A stretch of DNA of 64,000 nt from Gadus chalcogrammus (taxonomy: Eukaryota > Chordata > Actinopteri > Gadiformes > Gadidae). Position 1 is the first letter of the stretch, and every line of letters starts with the position of its first letter. The translations under genes and the position numbers were made by a program. Shown piece after piece: positions 26,529 to 39,735 of the stretch. The notes under the pieces are model-generated. The model searched no databases. It was not told the DNA's origin and saw nothing but the letters and a program-made list of their open reading frames with translations. The stretch covers positions 13,426,591 to 13,490,590 of the forward strand of contig NC_079426.1 in NCBI RefSeq assembly GCF_026213295.1, in the 5' to 3' direction.

Positions 26529-29500
26529 CCCAAATTGAGATGGGCTTTGTTGTGGGTGTAAAGTACCTCCACACTGAACAATACTAGACGGAGGCAATGA
26601 CTACACAGCTGGAACGGTATAAATAGCAGGGAATGGAGACGCTCTGTGACTGCAGCATTGTAACAAAGAGAGATGTCGCCACCGCTGAGGAAAGGCCCGC
26701 CAGAGCAGTGTCCCTGAGACGCCTGCTCAAAATTATCACCTCATTGTCCCTGAACAGACAAGAGGTTGCCGCCTTTTGTGTCTTGAAAACTGTAAATTGC
26801 GTACAGTAATGATATCGATTTTGTGGCGCAATCCAGGTGGCGTCAGGCCAGAGAGAAGTCTATAAAAAGACGTGATATGACGCACTGAAACACAATAAAA
26901 TCCTTGGTACAACAAAGCCAGAGCACATACACTTGTTATGTGTGTTGATAGTGAGGAAATCCTGCTGATTTGGGTCTTCTTCCTCACACCAGTGATGGAA
27001 GTCCATACCATCTCAAGGCCTTTCTATTTGATCTGGTACATTTTGCAATCAAACACCTGCGATGGTTATCTAGCCAGGGCTGGTCTCTTTCATTCCAAAT
27101 TTGGATGAAGGAAACAGGATGAGAAAGTATACAGCAGTGGGTGACAACAGCGTTGGCGGTGGTGTCAGTTTCTAAACAGCTAACAGGAACAGGGAATAGT
27201 GGGATAGTGTTGTGTGGCCAGGGTTTTCGATTGCCAGCTAAAAGGTATTGAGTTAAATCACCAATCCACCACAGCCTACCTGTCGGCATCCAAGAGGAGG
27301 ATGCCTGCTCCTTAATTGAAGAATAAAACATATAGACCCTACAGATACATATATAACATCTACTCTATGTTCAATCAAGGTCTTAGAAACACCTTTCGAA
27401 CCCCTCACCAAAACTATAAACACAAAATTTTAAAAATAATAATAACATATAGCCTGGACCCTGAAAAAACTCAAAATACTCATCTTTTGTTTCTGTAATG
27501 ATCCAGAGGCAGAATATTACTAGATCAGAGTGAATAGTTCTACTTAATGGACAATATTCCTAGTAACAAGAGAATATTGTGCATGACAAAATTGCTTGTT
27601 AAGTGGGAATATTACTAATCAAGTGAGAATATGATTAATTAATTGAGAACAATTGTAGTGAAGTGAAAATGTTCCCCTGAGCGTGATATGACAATTATAT
27701 CAACAGCAAATAGTAGCTTTGATTAGAGGTAAACTTTTTCCATGTGTATATCCCAGCCACCGAAAGCACATGGGGAAAGCATTACCCTAAGCACTTACTA
27801 ATGGCTGCATAGGCCAGCGCTCCTAGCTGCCTTATTCTCTGGTGCTCCTGCTCCAAGTCTTTCCTGCTTCCTCTGCTACAATTATCTGTGGATTTCTTGG
27901 CTTTTGCTGCTGGACAAAGTTCAACATCAAAGTAGCCCTACCTGGCGTTCTAGCGATGGCTCTGCAGGCCGGAATCATCCGGAAGTATCGACATGACCTG
28001 GAAGATCACCGACTGCTGGTGGCCATGGCAACGGTCTCCTGGGCTACATGAGCGGGAGAGAGGGATACGTGTTGATTTATGGGTAAAACCTCAGCAGATG
28101 ACAGGCTTACTGGCATCAACCTAATGTGGTTCCTTCATCTCCTCTCACATGGAGGATGTAACCAGGAGGTAAAAAAAAAATGAAAAAATGCTCATGACTT
28201 CATGTGCTTGGTGGGTTGGAGGGGGGGATGGCCATGAAACACTTATTTCCTACTTGAGTTGGTGGTCTATAATTAAAGGTAAATCCTATGAAATGTAAAT
28301 TAAGCAGAACGCAAGTTGTCCTTGGTTTCCTTCATGCTAACATTACGGTTCAGCTAAAGTATTTAGCGCTTTTTAGCATCAGTTCGGCTCGGTCGATTCA
28401 ATGTAGATGAAGCCCTCAGCCCATCCATGAAGCTTACCGCAACGATAAACACATTAAAATCGTAATTTATTAGTATGTCCGACAGCGCTGGCATATTTAT
28501 TGTTTTGTAATAAATGCTTGTCTTTTATTCATGGTCTTTTCACTCTATTTCAACAGGAGTTCTCCCTATGTAAAGCACTCGATATCCTTTGGGTTGTAGG
28601 GTGCTTTAGAAATAAATATAGTAATTTCCAGCAGTTGGGTCCATCAACATAATAGACTCAGTATTAGATCTTCAGGAGGAATAGTAATACAATTAGCACA
28701 AGCCTGTGCTATGATTTTCATTTTGAGACCTTCAATAACCAAAGTATTTCTCATAAGCCAGGAAACTGCTGCTACAGACACTGTGCTATATATACAAATC
28801 CATCAGCGTTGGTTGAAATGTGGCTGTTATGATTCTGTCTTAAATGGTTGGATTTCAATTGAAAGTCAGGGTTGTAGTTTATTGTGGACAGAATGTTCCC
28901 TGACCATTTCCTCTTGCTCCTGAATCAATCCAACTGTAATCTACAACACCTAATGTTCAAACTCACCTAACGGAAACCATACCAGGAATAGAAAGTCACA
29001 CATCACTACCTTTCTGTTAACAACAGCAGCCCATTCGAGACGTTCCCACCAGAATCACCTTAGATGAGACCCGCCGTCAAACTCTGAGATTTATTCTTCC
29101 ATCGCGCCGTAGAGAGAACCCAGACTCAAAGTTTTCTCATAATCCTGTTAGGGAATCTGTTTACAGTCTCCCTGTGTGTGTCTGTGTGTGTTTCCTGAGA
29201 GAAAGTCCAAGACAAACAGAGAGATGCAGTCACGGCTGGACAGGCTCAGAGCGCCTGGGAGCGGCGGTGTTCGGGCTGTGGAGGGCCAGCCAGGGGCAGG
29301 TGGCAGCAGGGGAGCAGGCGGGCCGCACATAGCATGGCCTTAGTATGTTTGAAGATGGAGAAGGATGCCACTGTTTGGAGGAAGATATACACAGAGAAAT
29401 CAATGCATTATAATGTAATATCAATACTATTAGTTAAATAATTATCTAACTGTCATAACGGCTCCCATCAAAACAAGCGCGAAAAGACGACTGAACATAC

Positions 29501-29624
29501 AAAAGGAACCAATTAGGCTTAAAGCAAAGAGGGAATAATGCAAACTAAAATCCATATAATAAACTGTCTAATACACCCTGCCAGCCTCCCACTTGCCCCC
29601 CACTCCCACACAACCACAGACCAA

Positions 29625-29661
29625 CACACACACCACACACACACCACACACACACACACAC

Positions 29662-29731
<70 letters not shown>
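29625..29731. repeat. (CA)n microsatellite
   Basis: CA runs with ACCACA joints in the first 40 bases, then about 33 uninterrupted units. Confidence 0.96.
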
Positions 29732-29735
<4 letters not shown>

Positions 29736-30120
29736 TAATTTAGTGTGTGTGTCTGTAAAGTCTGTAAATCTCTAAATTGGTCAATGAATGGCTGCCATTT
29801 ATTGAATAACCTTTGGGTGGAAGCTCTCAATGTAAACTCAACTTTTTCAATGTTAATACAATTAAATCGGAATTTCAAGACAGTTTGAGAAAGAGGGGCC
29901 CTTACCAGACTTCCAGATTGTCTCTCACTTTTGGGACATTATAGAGAGAACGCAATGCTTATTTTCCTGCATCAACTAATTGGAGGGTACTTTGGACAGA
30001 AGTAAGTCCAAACAGAATTAGGAAGTTTGGCAAAAGATTGTCTTAGAGAACTTCCATTGCCTGCCTGTGCTCCCGGTCCAGATCCGGCCCTGGTCGGGTT
30101 TGTCTAAGGTGCTGGGATTG

Positions 30121-30500
30121 GGTTTAAGGCCCGGTCCAGATTCTAATGGTCTGAGACCAGGGAGAAGGGGTTTAAGGCCCGGTCCAGATTCTAATGGTCT
30201 GAGACCAGGGAGAAGGGTTTAAGGCCCGGTCCAGATTCTAATGGTCTGAGACCAGGGAGAAGGGGTTTAAGGCCCGGTCAAGATTCTAATGTCCTGAGAC
30301 CAGGGAGAGGGGTTTAAGGCCCGGTCCAGATTATAGTGGTCTGAGACCAGGGAGAGGGGTTTAAGGCCCGGTCCAGATTATAATGGTTTCTGAGACCAGG
30401 GAGAAGGGGTTTAAGGCTCGGTCCAGATGGTCTGAGACCAGGGAGAGGGGTTTAAGGTCCTGTCCAGATTCTAATGGTCTGAGACCAGGGAGAAGGGGTT
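30121..30500. repeat. Minisatellite, 8 copies of a 47-48 bp unit
   Basis: GGTTTAAGG begins each unit at 30121, 30169, 30216, 30264, 30311, 30358, 30408 and 30449. Units carry CCGGTCCAGATT and the near-palindrome GGTCTGAGACC. The seventh is shortened to 41 bp. Confidence 0.95.
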
Positions 30501-31456
30501 TCTGCAGGGTCTGTGGAGAGCGAGGCCTGGACATAAGGGAGCACAGTGACAAGTAATTAGAAGACAAATACGTTTTCTATGGAAGAGAAAATGTCAATAA
30601 ATATACATGGTTATATACAATTATTACTTGGTGTAACAATTTATTGAATACAACCATTTCTCACGTGTTTTCAATTCTAAAACATTTGAAATGATATTTT
30701 ACGTAAGAAAAATACTTCATTTCAGTTATTTGTATTTGTCAGATACACACTAGCAGCATTTGTTAGCAATGACATGCTTGCATCCTTGAGACTAATGCTT
30801 ATATTTACAGTAAAATGCATATAGCTATAACTCCCAGATATATAGATATACTTTGCATTCACATTGTCATGGATGGTGCTCGTCTTTAATCAAACATGAA
30901 GCCATGTGCATTTAATAGTTCATACTCCTTGAGTTTAAGGGCATCGACATTTCTTCAGAGGCCGAGGGCCTAGTAAAAACCCCTGTTGGACCGCCAAAAT
31001 AATTGAAAGTAAGCTGTCTGGAAAGGAATCTTCAAATATTATTCCCACGTCATCGAGGTGTTGTAAAGCGTATTCCTCCTCAAGCGTTTAATGGGTCGAG
31101 CCACTCGCACGCATGCCAGATCATCTCATCTTCATCGTGTTACTCAGATCCAATATTATATAATCTAAAAACAAACCCACACCAATGGGATGCACATGAA
31201 CGCATCACTGATATCTCTTGACCACTATCTGACCCTGGATCTTCACAGTTTTGGAGTGAGACCTGTGCCTCCATCTATAAAACATGATGTTATGAGCCTG
31301 CCTAGGGTAACAACCGCAACATTAAATTGTCCACTTCCAGCTCAGCCGCCAAGAACTTTCTAAGTTCCACACGAATATACATTAAAAGGATAACATGTTT
31401 TTACACTGCACAATAAACCACAATTACCCAGGTCACTTCAAAAAAAACACACATGC

Positions 31457-31582
<126 letters not shown>

Positions 31583-33289
31583 CGTTTTCTTAGATGGCAA
31601 CTGGTCAACACTCTTGCCTTGATATAGTCCAGCTGCAACCTGGTAGACCAATCGACTGAACTACAAACATGCACACGCAATAACCAATCTTCTAACCAAC
31701 CAAGTCAACCAACAGGAAAACATGGGACAGAGGGATCAACCGGCAAAGAAACAATGTCCAAAAAGTTGTTTAGTTGTGTTAGTGTTGCTGAATCGGTGTT
31801 GTGAAATATACCTTCTCTCCCTCTGTTATTTTCTCCACTTGCCGGGCGCCACAGAGAAGGTGTCTCTACGGTCAGGGGACGGGCCCCTCTCGGCTCTCGA
31901 CCTCCCGGAGACAGGGCTAAGTGGAAATATACTGCTCTGACCCGAGGACCGCGCATCTTCTGTGGAGTTCCCACAGCTAAGTAATGGCTTCCTGGTCATG
32001 CTCTCCCAGGCTCGCCGCCGCCTTTGAGAGGAGAAGCAGCGTGGTAATCCATTACAGGCCTACAACATGATACGTGTCATTCTACACTGGTTTACTGAAC
32101 GCGCATACCAGCGCGTGCGCGGGCACACACACATGCACGCGCACGCAGACATAAAAACACAAACCTTCCTCCATAAGGACAGACTGGAAGTATCTTCTAG
32201 CTAATATGTTGAGTTAAACCAAAGATGTTCTAGTCTCTGGTTATGCGTAAACCGAAAACACATTTGTATTATATCACTAATAATCAATTCTTCCAGATTA
32301 GATGTAATGCATGGCCGGGCTTTCAAACAAATGTTTCAATACACGGCAGGAATCAGCAATAGCTAATAACCTCGGCACGAAAAGTAAATAAATTCCACAG
32401 TGAAAGGTTGTTCCTATCACCGGAGGATTTGATCTATACGTTGGTGTTTGACACACCCCAGCCGGGAGGCTCCGTGACTCAGAGGTCAAACCGTGACATC
32501 AGGACCACGTCGCTCATAGCCAAGCTTTTGGACCCAGGTTTCCCCCTGCTCGGTGTCCACCCTGCTGGGACGAACCTGTCCAACCTTGGGCCCAAACACT
32601 GAGCTGAGTCATTGCAGCCTGACTCACAGACTCTCTACTATACACACTGTGGAACTTTCCATCGCATACCCTGCCCCACATAAAAAGACTGATGTCAGAA
32701 GCCTCTATATCTGCGGTCGGATCCCCATCCACAACGGAGACATCCCAAAACTGATGAAATGATGGGGTGAATTATTATTTAGGAAGAGCGGCGGCGCAGA
32801 GCTCTCAGGGTTGAGCTGTCAGCTTGTGGTTTCCGAGTTTCCTGGTGATTCCAACAGGAAGCGATGGAGCAACAGTAGGAGATGATAATGCACGCACCAC
32901 CTGACGGCCATCACTTCTGACAGTCCACTCCATGTGTAATGGTGATAGAGTAGACTGCAGAAAGCCCCTTCGGCTTCCACCTGATGCAGTCATGATTGTT
33001 TGGTGCAAACACGAAGCAGCGGCCCGCTGGGATTAGAGGAGGCCTCTCCTCTGGACCTTCTCCCAGCCACGAGTTCCTCAGGTTCTGCTCGTGTGTCTTC
33101 AGAACGAGCCTCCAGAGAGCCGATGGGAGGTGGGATGAAGGCGGCCAGCCGCGGATGCATCTCCCGTGACACAGAAAGAGGAAGTAGAGGTCTCCTGCAC
33201 AGGAAAGGCTCGTGTCCTTTGACCCTACAGAGGAGACAGCCCGCAGAGCCCCCGACTCATGTCTGTCAGGTCAGACCATGAATCCGTCA

Positions 33290-33313
33290 CCCCCGCCCCC
33301 CCCCCCCCCCCCC
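33290..33313. repeat. Poly(C) tract
   Basis: C run with one early G (CCCCGCCCC), about 24 bases. Confidence 0.93.
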
Positions 33314-33434
33314 GTGTGTCGTTGCAGTTATCAGGACGAATTACAACACCAAATGCTCTTCCGGGCATGCTTTGTTTGCCCTAATCGTGTGGTGTGCGTG
33401 TCGTCCTCTGTCCGTCCGTTCTCGCATGCATATG

Positions 33435-33490
33435 TATCTTTATATAATATATATAGATATATATACATACATACATATATATATTATAAT
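33435..33490. repeat. (AT/ATAC)n low-complexity stretch
   Basis: TATATAATATATATAG followed by ATACATACATACAT and further TA steps. Confidence 0.85.
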
Positions 33491-34085
33491 GTATATATTA
33501 CAGGGTTGCGTTTTGCCAAAAAAACAGAGGGGGTGATGTTTTTTTTATCATGAGAAAAAATAGGCATCAACAAACCTAATTCCTATTTAATTTAACGGTA
33601 GGACCCTAGTTAGCCTACAGTTTGAAGAGTGAACATTCAACTTTAATGCAAACTAAAAGACATTATACAAAAAAAAAAACAGTGTCCCACCCGGTCTATA
33701 TACAATGTTCTAATGGGTTGACAGTAGCAATTCACAAGCAAGGGAAATTAAAGAAAGACCCTGAAAACACTTAAATGGTACGGAAGGGGGGCTGCTTTTC
33801 CCTCAAGGGTCTGGATCCATGACCCAGACATACGGAAGAGGACCCGTAGGGGGAATGGGGAGTCTGAACGGGCTCAGGGGATTCATTGTAATGATCCCCG
33901 CTCTCTCTGTCTACCTTCCTGCTGTACTCTTCCGTGTTATTTATTTGGTGTCAAGAACTCTTAGGATGCAGATTATAGGAGCAACAACCCACGTCTTAGA
34001 CTTATGTAGACCATGTTACTAGTAACAACTATGGGACAGCCGACGCCTGCTTGACAAACCTTACCCCCAGTCGCACAGCACGCAC

Positions 34086-34205
34086 GCACCACACACACAC
34101 ACACACACACACAACACACACCACACCAACACACACACACACACTCAACACACACACCACGACACACACAACACACACACACACACACAAACACCACACA
34201 CACAT
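34086..34205. repeat. (CA)n microsatellite, imperfect
   Basis: CA runs broken by ACAACAC, CCACACCAAC and CACGACAC. Confidence 0.95.
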
Positions 34206-35403
34206 AGAGATTTTTCCGTCAGTAGGACACAATAACAAACCCACTTTGATAACTATTAATTTTCAACCACTACAACAAAATAAAAAAATTAAAATGCGTG
34301 TTTAAATACCCTAACCATACACGGTAATCAAAATATGGACTGAGTGTTTGTGACGTGAATCATCGGCTTACACACCAATTTTATGAAGCCTTGATAATAG
34401 GATTTCACGTTATGGGTGCCGACATTACTTGTGATGCACTTTGGTTGTTGTTCTTTTGTTTACAGAACTCCACTATGAAAATCCTCCAGCTTGTGCAGAA
34501 GGGGGCCGCTGCTCTCTTCCTAACTAGAAGCAGAAAATTTTAACCACATTACTGCTATACTCTCCTACCTCCAACTGGCTTCAAATAACTGCCAGGTCCA
34601 GATTTTGAGGTGCTACGTGCTTGCCTAGTAAAACTCTGCACAATCCTACCTGACGGACATATTATATTCACTATTGTCCTTTTCTGGCCAAAAGGGAATC
34701 ATTTGCGTTCTCTAATCGCTTGGGACGTATATGTTGGATAGTCTGCCACCTGTAATGCAGAGAGCGGACTCAAAATTAAAATACCTACCTCATTGAACCG
34801 CCCTTGCAGTAGTGCTTGCGGCCCTCAACCCATAAATACTCAATCTTTTACTGTCAAATGGGACCTCTGAAAATAATAAAATGGGGATTAACTAGCCACT
34901 GAGTAGGTGTAACCGTTCAAGATATATGTATTTGCTTTAAATAAGGAGTATGCATCCAACCGCCGGGAGCCACCTAGGCCATTCGATAACCTAGACTTTA
35001 GTCATAGCTTGCCATGTCGAATATCTTTGCAGTAATAGGAAAACATCACCCGCATTAAATCAAGTAAAACAATAAATGTTTTACAACTCCCACCTGCACT
35101 GAATCATGGACCTGTTGTAAATAAAACATTCCCTAATCAGTTTCTCATTGGAGAAACAACGATGTTAGCTAGCTCTGGCTAACTGCGGCGGTCACCCCTA
35201 GGGACTGCATTACGGAGAACACAAGAAGGACCAACTCTGAGATTTCACTACAAAAACCAAGGGGTGCCCGTTTAATGGTGTGGAAGAAAACCGGGGCTAC
35301 GTCTACGTGTTGCTATGATGGCTATCAGCTGTTCACCCATGCTGGGTCTAACCATGCATAGCGCAGTAGATACCAGGGATGTATAATTAGAGTGCTATGA
35401 TAG

Positions 35404-35404
<1 letters not shown>

Positions 35405-35483
<79 letters not shown>

Positions 35484-35648
35484 CACACCACCACACACAC
35501 ACACACACACACATCACGACAGACAGACAGACAGACAGACAGACGACAGCGACAGACAGACAGACAGACAGACCCACCACACACACACACACCACACACA
35601 CACACACACACACAAACACACACCCACACACACCACCACACACACACA

Positions 35649-35707
<59 letters not shown>
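35405..35707. repeat. Compound (CA)n-(GACA)n-(CA)n microsatellite
   Basis: About 110 bases of CA with CCA breaks, two GACA blocks split by GACGACAGCGACA at 35542-35555, then 130 bases of CA. Confidence 0.97.
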
Positions 35708-35710
<3 letters not shown>

Positions 35711-36889
35711 GTTTTCTATTCGCCACACGATCATAGGTAACATCAAGAAATGTTGGATTTTGGATAGAGATATTAGGAGTACCTCAACTTCAGTTTTTGG
35801 TTTTGTTTTCATATGCCAGGCACTTGGGTTTCCCAGTACATCCGAGCATCTTGATTGATGAAGGCATGACTGACTACAGTGATTCTCAGTGCACAGCGTT
35901 GGGGAGCAAAGATCCAAGCCTCATATCTATAATAATAAATCTTGCTTTCATAGGAGTACTTTTTCGGTCGGCCCCTGTTTGAGCATGCCCACGTGGACGT
36001 TTCTTTTGTTTTCATAAATATGCCAAACATGGGCTGTGAAAAAAGGTCTGAAATGTTTTCATAAAGATAAACAGCAGGGCCCGTCCAAGAATAGGCTGAG
36101 TGTTTGCTCTAAGTGTGTTTTAGATCTGGAGCGTTCAGAGGGCAGAGACGTTTTCCCCATCAGCCCAGGGAGAAAGAACAAGGCTGTATTTTGATAATGG
36201 AGATCAGATCTTGTTTGAGCCACGGTGGTCTCTTTTAACCACGGACCCTTAGGAGCCTCCTTAACATTCACAAAGATAGAATGGAGGAATCTAAAATTGT
36301 TTTAAAAAAAAAACAGACCATGGCAACCTGATATCGCATTCTTGGAGGCCTACTGGAAATAATGTGATAACACAAGGTATAATGCAGAATTCCCAACGAC
36401 TATTAGGTCAATTATCATTCCATACTGCACCACCAGGCACTAAAAAAATCGCAGGGAATAAGCTTCCCTTTTCAGACAATAAGTCACCTTAATTTAGCAA
36501 AGCATTAAGGTTTATGACTCCCCTCAATCAGAGTGAAGTCTGTTTGAGTTTCAGAAACCCATATAACCAGTTTGAATCATGGTCTCCTAACATGAATCCA
36601 ACCAGTAAAACCTTTCAGCCGTGTGTGAGACTCAAAGTGCACAGAAAAGTAAAAGGCACATTTTGTTTTCCACAGAGCGACGCAGCGCTGCCTTCTGATC
36701 CCCGCTGCTTGAGAGGGCTTGTGTTTGCACCTGTGTCGGACTCTTATGTTACATTGTGACGACATTAACACATCTGCCAAGGATGGTGTTTACACCCCAC
36801 ATGGGGCACAGATGTTGGAAGGAGGCGCAGGTTCCTTCATTCGTGGCGGAGGTGAGGGTAGCTGTGTGGCGTGAGTGGTGTTGATGTTC

Positions 36890-37235
36890 TTGGTGGTGGT
36901 GGGGCTGATGGTTGGGGTGTTGGGGGGTGGGGACGGGGGCGGTGATCTTAGTGGGGTTGTTGTTCTTGGTGGGGCTGATGGTTGGGGTGTTGGGGGGTGG
37001 GGACGGGGGCGGTGATCTTAGTGGAGTTGTTGTTCTTGGTGGTGGTGGGGCTGATGGTTGGGGTGTTGGGGGTGGGGTCGGGGGGCGGTGATCTTAGTGG
37101 GGTTGTTGTTCTTGGTGGTGGTGGGGCTGATGGTTGGGGTGTTGGGGGGTGGGGACGGGGGCGGTGATCTTAGTGGGGTTGTTGTTCTTGGTGGTGGTGG
37201 GGCTGATGGTTGGGGTGTTGGGGGTGGCAACAGTA
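36890..37235. repeat. G-rich minisatellite with 76-bp unit
   Basis: GGGGCTGATGGTTGGGGTGT occurs at 36901, 36971, 37047, 37123 and 37199, a spacing of 70, 76, 76 and 76. Each unit contains several runs of four or more G and GATCTTAGTGGGGTTGTTG. A decayed GGTGGT-rich tail extends to about 37660. Confidence 0.95.
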
Positions 37236-38480
37236 GTGGTGTTGATGGGGGTTGGGAAAGCTGTAAGAGTGGTGGTGTTGGAGGGCCAAGGTGTTTGTGG
37301 TAGGCGGGGACCTCAGAGTTGTCGATGGGGGCGATGTGGGTGACTGTAGATGTATTGTAGCGGTAGTGGTGATGGAAGTCAAGATGATGGTGGTAGTGGT
37401 GGAGGTGGTGGCGGTACAGACGTCGATGGGGGTGTTGTTGGGGAAATAGTGGGTTAAGTCGTGGTTACAGTTGTGGGTGCTGGAAGCTGAGGTGTATGGT
37501 GTTGCGGGTTAAGGGTGGTGGCGGTAATGATGTTAATGGGGTGATGTTGGTGAATGTAGAGGTATTGTAGCGGTAATGTGGAGGGTGAGGTATGTGGAGG
37601 TGAGGATGATGGGTGATGATTACAGTAGCAGAGCTGTTAGTAGTGGTGGTGATGGACATTAGTGGTTATGGTTGCTGTGTTTGATCAATAGGTAACATTA
37701 ACACAGCAACACAATAACATCAGTGTATTGTGGTTGTGCATAGTCTGACACATTATTTCAGGTGTATGTGGTTAAATCAAGATAGAAGTTGTGTGACATT
37801 ACATGAAATCATCACTGCAATATGTGATCCAGAAGTATTAAATCCAGATGTTATCAGCTAATAATTAAAAGGAACATAATTATAGACAGAGAACATGGCT
37901 TTGACATTGCGGAAGGTATTATGAACTTGGCTGAGAACATTGCATCTAACAGAAGTGATCGGTCATCAGAATGTGGATGGAACATCAAATCCTTTTTCTG
38001 CAACATAATCCCTTAAAGGGACGGGTGAATATCAAGACCAACATTCTAGGTTAAGTTAGAACCTTGCGGTGAACCACGAGCTATGTGCATTTTGTCAGGA
38101 GACGTTGTCCACGCAGAGGAAGAGTGCTTGCTAAGGTAGGATTCTTAACCAATTTCAGGCCCACTTTTCCAGCTGCTCAATAAGTATTTCCTAGTCTGCA
38201 CAGAAGCCGGGAAACAGGTTTTGAGGTAAACAGAATTATGCATTGCAAGGTTTCTACCACCTAAACTAGAGTCACTCCCATGCTATGCAACTGACCTCAA
38301 CATCACTGTGAATCCGTCGCAAACAGTGATCAGATCCACAAGGATTTAGCAGAAAGGGAAAAATCGTAAACAATTGTGCCGTCAGTTTTGACCTCATTCA
38401 TGAACCAATATAATAGTATTGGACTCGTTCAGACTCTTACGACATACAGTAGGTCATTTCAACAAAGTGTCGTGCCTCTG

Positions 38481-38556
38481 GAGGAGCGAGGAGAGGGAGC
38501 GAGGAGAGGGAGCGAGGAGAGGGAGCGAGGAGAAGGAGCGAGGAGAGGGAGCGAGG
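38481..38556. repeat. 13-bp tandem repeat (GCGAGGAGAGGGA)
   Basis: GCGAGG recurs at 38486, 38499, 38512, 38525, 38538 and 38551. One copy has AAGGA in place of GGGA. Confidence 0.95.
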
Positions 38557-38955
38557 GTGGGACCACGGCGACACACCGTGTCTGTGGAAAAAGCTTGTCC
38601 CAGGCCTGTAAGGTGGTCCAAAAACAGGCAGGCGCGGTCCAAGATGGGCCGCGCTTGTGGACACGGCACCGCCTTAAACAGAGCGGACGCCGCCGCGACA
38701 GCCAAGCGTGAGATTTACGGTAGCTCGCAGTGACCCCCCCCCCCACCCTCGCCTCACCTCCCCCCTCTTTTACCTGCTGACGTGTGTTATTACAAGTGAT
38801 TTATCAGCGCATGTCTGAGGCTGCTGATAGCTTTAGCAGTCTGACCCGCTCCCAGTCCTCGCTGGGCTGAGACAGAGCAAAGTGAAGACCCAGGACATGT
38901 TTCCCCTCTTCGGTCCCTCTCTCTTTCTTCGTTGCACGCATGAAGCGCGCATGCA

Positions 38956-39007
38956 CACGCACACACACACAAACAGATGTAGACAGACAAACACACGAAT
39001 GGTGACA

Positions 39008-39068
<61 letters not shown>
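38956..39068. repeat. (CA)n microsatellite
   Basis: Short CA block with ACAGATGTAGACAGACAA interruption, then about 30 CA units from 39008. Confidence 0.95.
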
Positions 39069-39069
<1 letters not shown>

Positions 39070-39624
39070 GTTGTGTGCTTCAACTTAGATTACACTGCAA
39101 GGGAGGTGAAGTGACAGCTAGTGATTGACCTAGTACACAGAATAGTAGCTAGCTACTTGCATAAGTGACATGGCATAGCATAATGAATGAGTGGATGAAT
39201 GTGCAAATAAACAATCAAAACAGAAATACTATCTACCATCTCCAGACGTAGCACTTAATGTAGCAGTGTGAACTTAGTGTTGTGTAACAAACATAATGCT
39301 AAAGTGCATTTGCACACCCATGGAACCAGGAAACACTGGGAGTCAATGCAAACATCCCCTTCCAATGGCAAAGTTGTCGCGTACCGTGGTACACTTAAGC
39401 TCAAGCATGATTTATAGTTTCCAGGTCCATGCTAATGTTATGTTAAGGTACGGTCCAGGGCCCACCCATATAGTAGCAGCAGTAATGCTCCCACAGCACC
39501 TAGAGATGCTTTCTTGAAAACACAAAACCCTGAGATGTATTTACTATTTAGTGATCAAGCCTACAATTGAAAACATAGTAACTTGGATTATTATTTTCAA
39601 GATCTGTGTCATTAAGCAGATAGT

Positions 39625-39735
39625 AAGGTGCTAGGGCATCTTGCTCAAGGGGACGCAAGTAGGCTGAGGGCTTAAGCGTTCGAACACAGTACCTGGGTAC
39701 TTGGTTGGGAGTTGAACACCCAGCCACTAGAATAT
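39625..39735 (-). mobile_element. Possible SINE-derived fragment
   Basis: CATCTTGCTCAAGGGGACG followed 75 bases later by GGGAGTTGAACACCCAGCCA and CACTAGAATATCAACC. This resembles a common fish repeat in which TTGCTCAAGGG precedes a reverse tRNA-like GGTTGAACC...CCACTAG block. Diverged and not family-assigned. Confidence 0.35.

Larger units (their letters stand above)
24400..30100. other. Intergenic, no supported gene
   Basis: AT-rich sequence holding the hairpin array at 26.4 kb and (CA)n at 29.6 kb. A degenerate run of AAGTGAGAATATGATTAA-like units lies near 27600-27675. Nothing coding recognised. Confidence 0.7.

Noticed and set aside
27842..28051. Plus-strand frame with hydrophobic start and KYRHDLEDHRLL
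   Set aside because: Looks mildly protein-like but has no family resemblance, no acceptor/donor pair and no neighbours.
35397..35917. Long frames over the compound CA/GACA repeat on both strands
   Set aside because: Thr-His and Cys-Val repeats from microsatellite translation.
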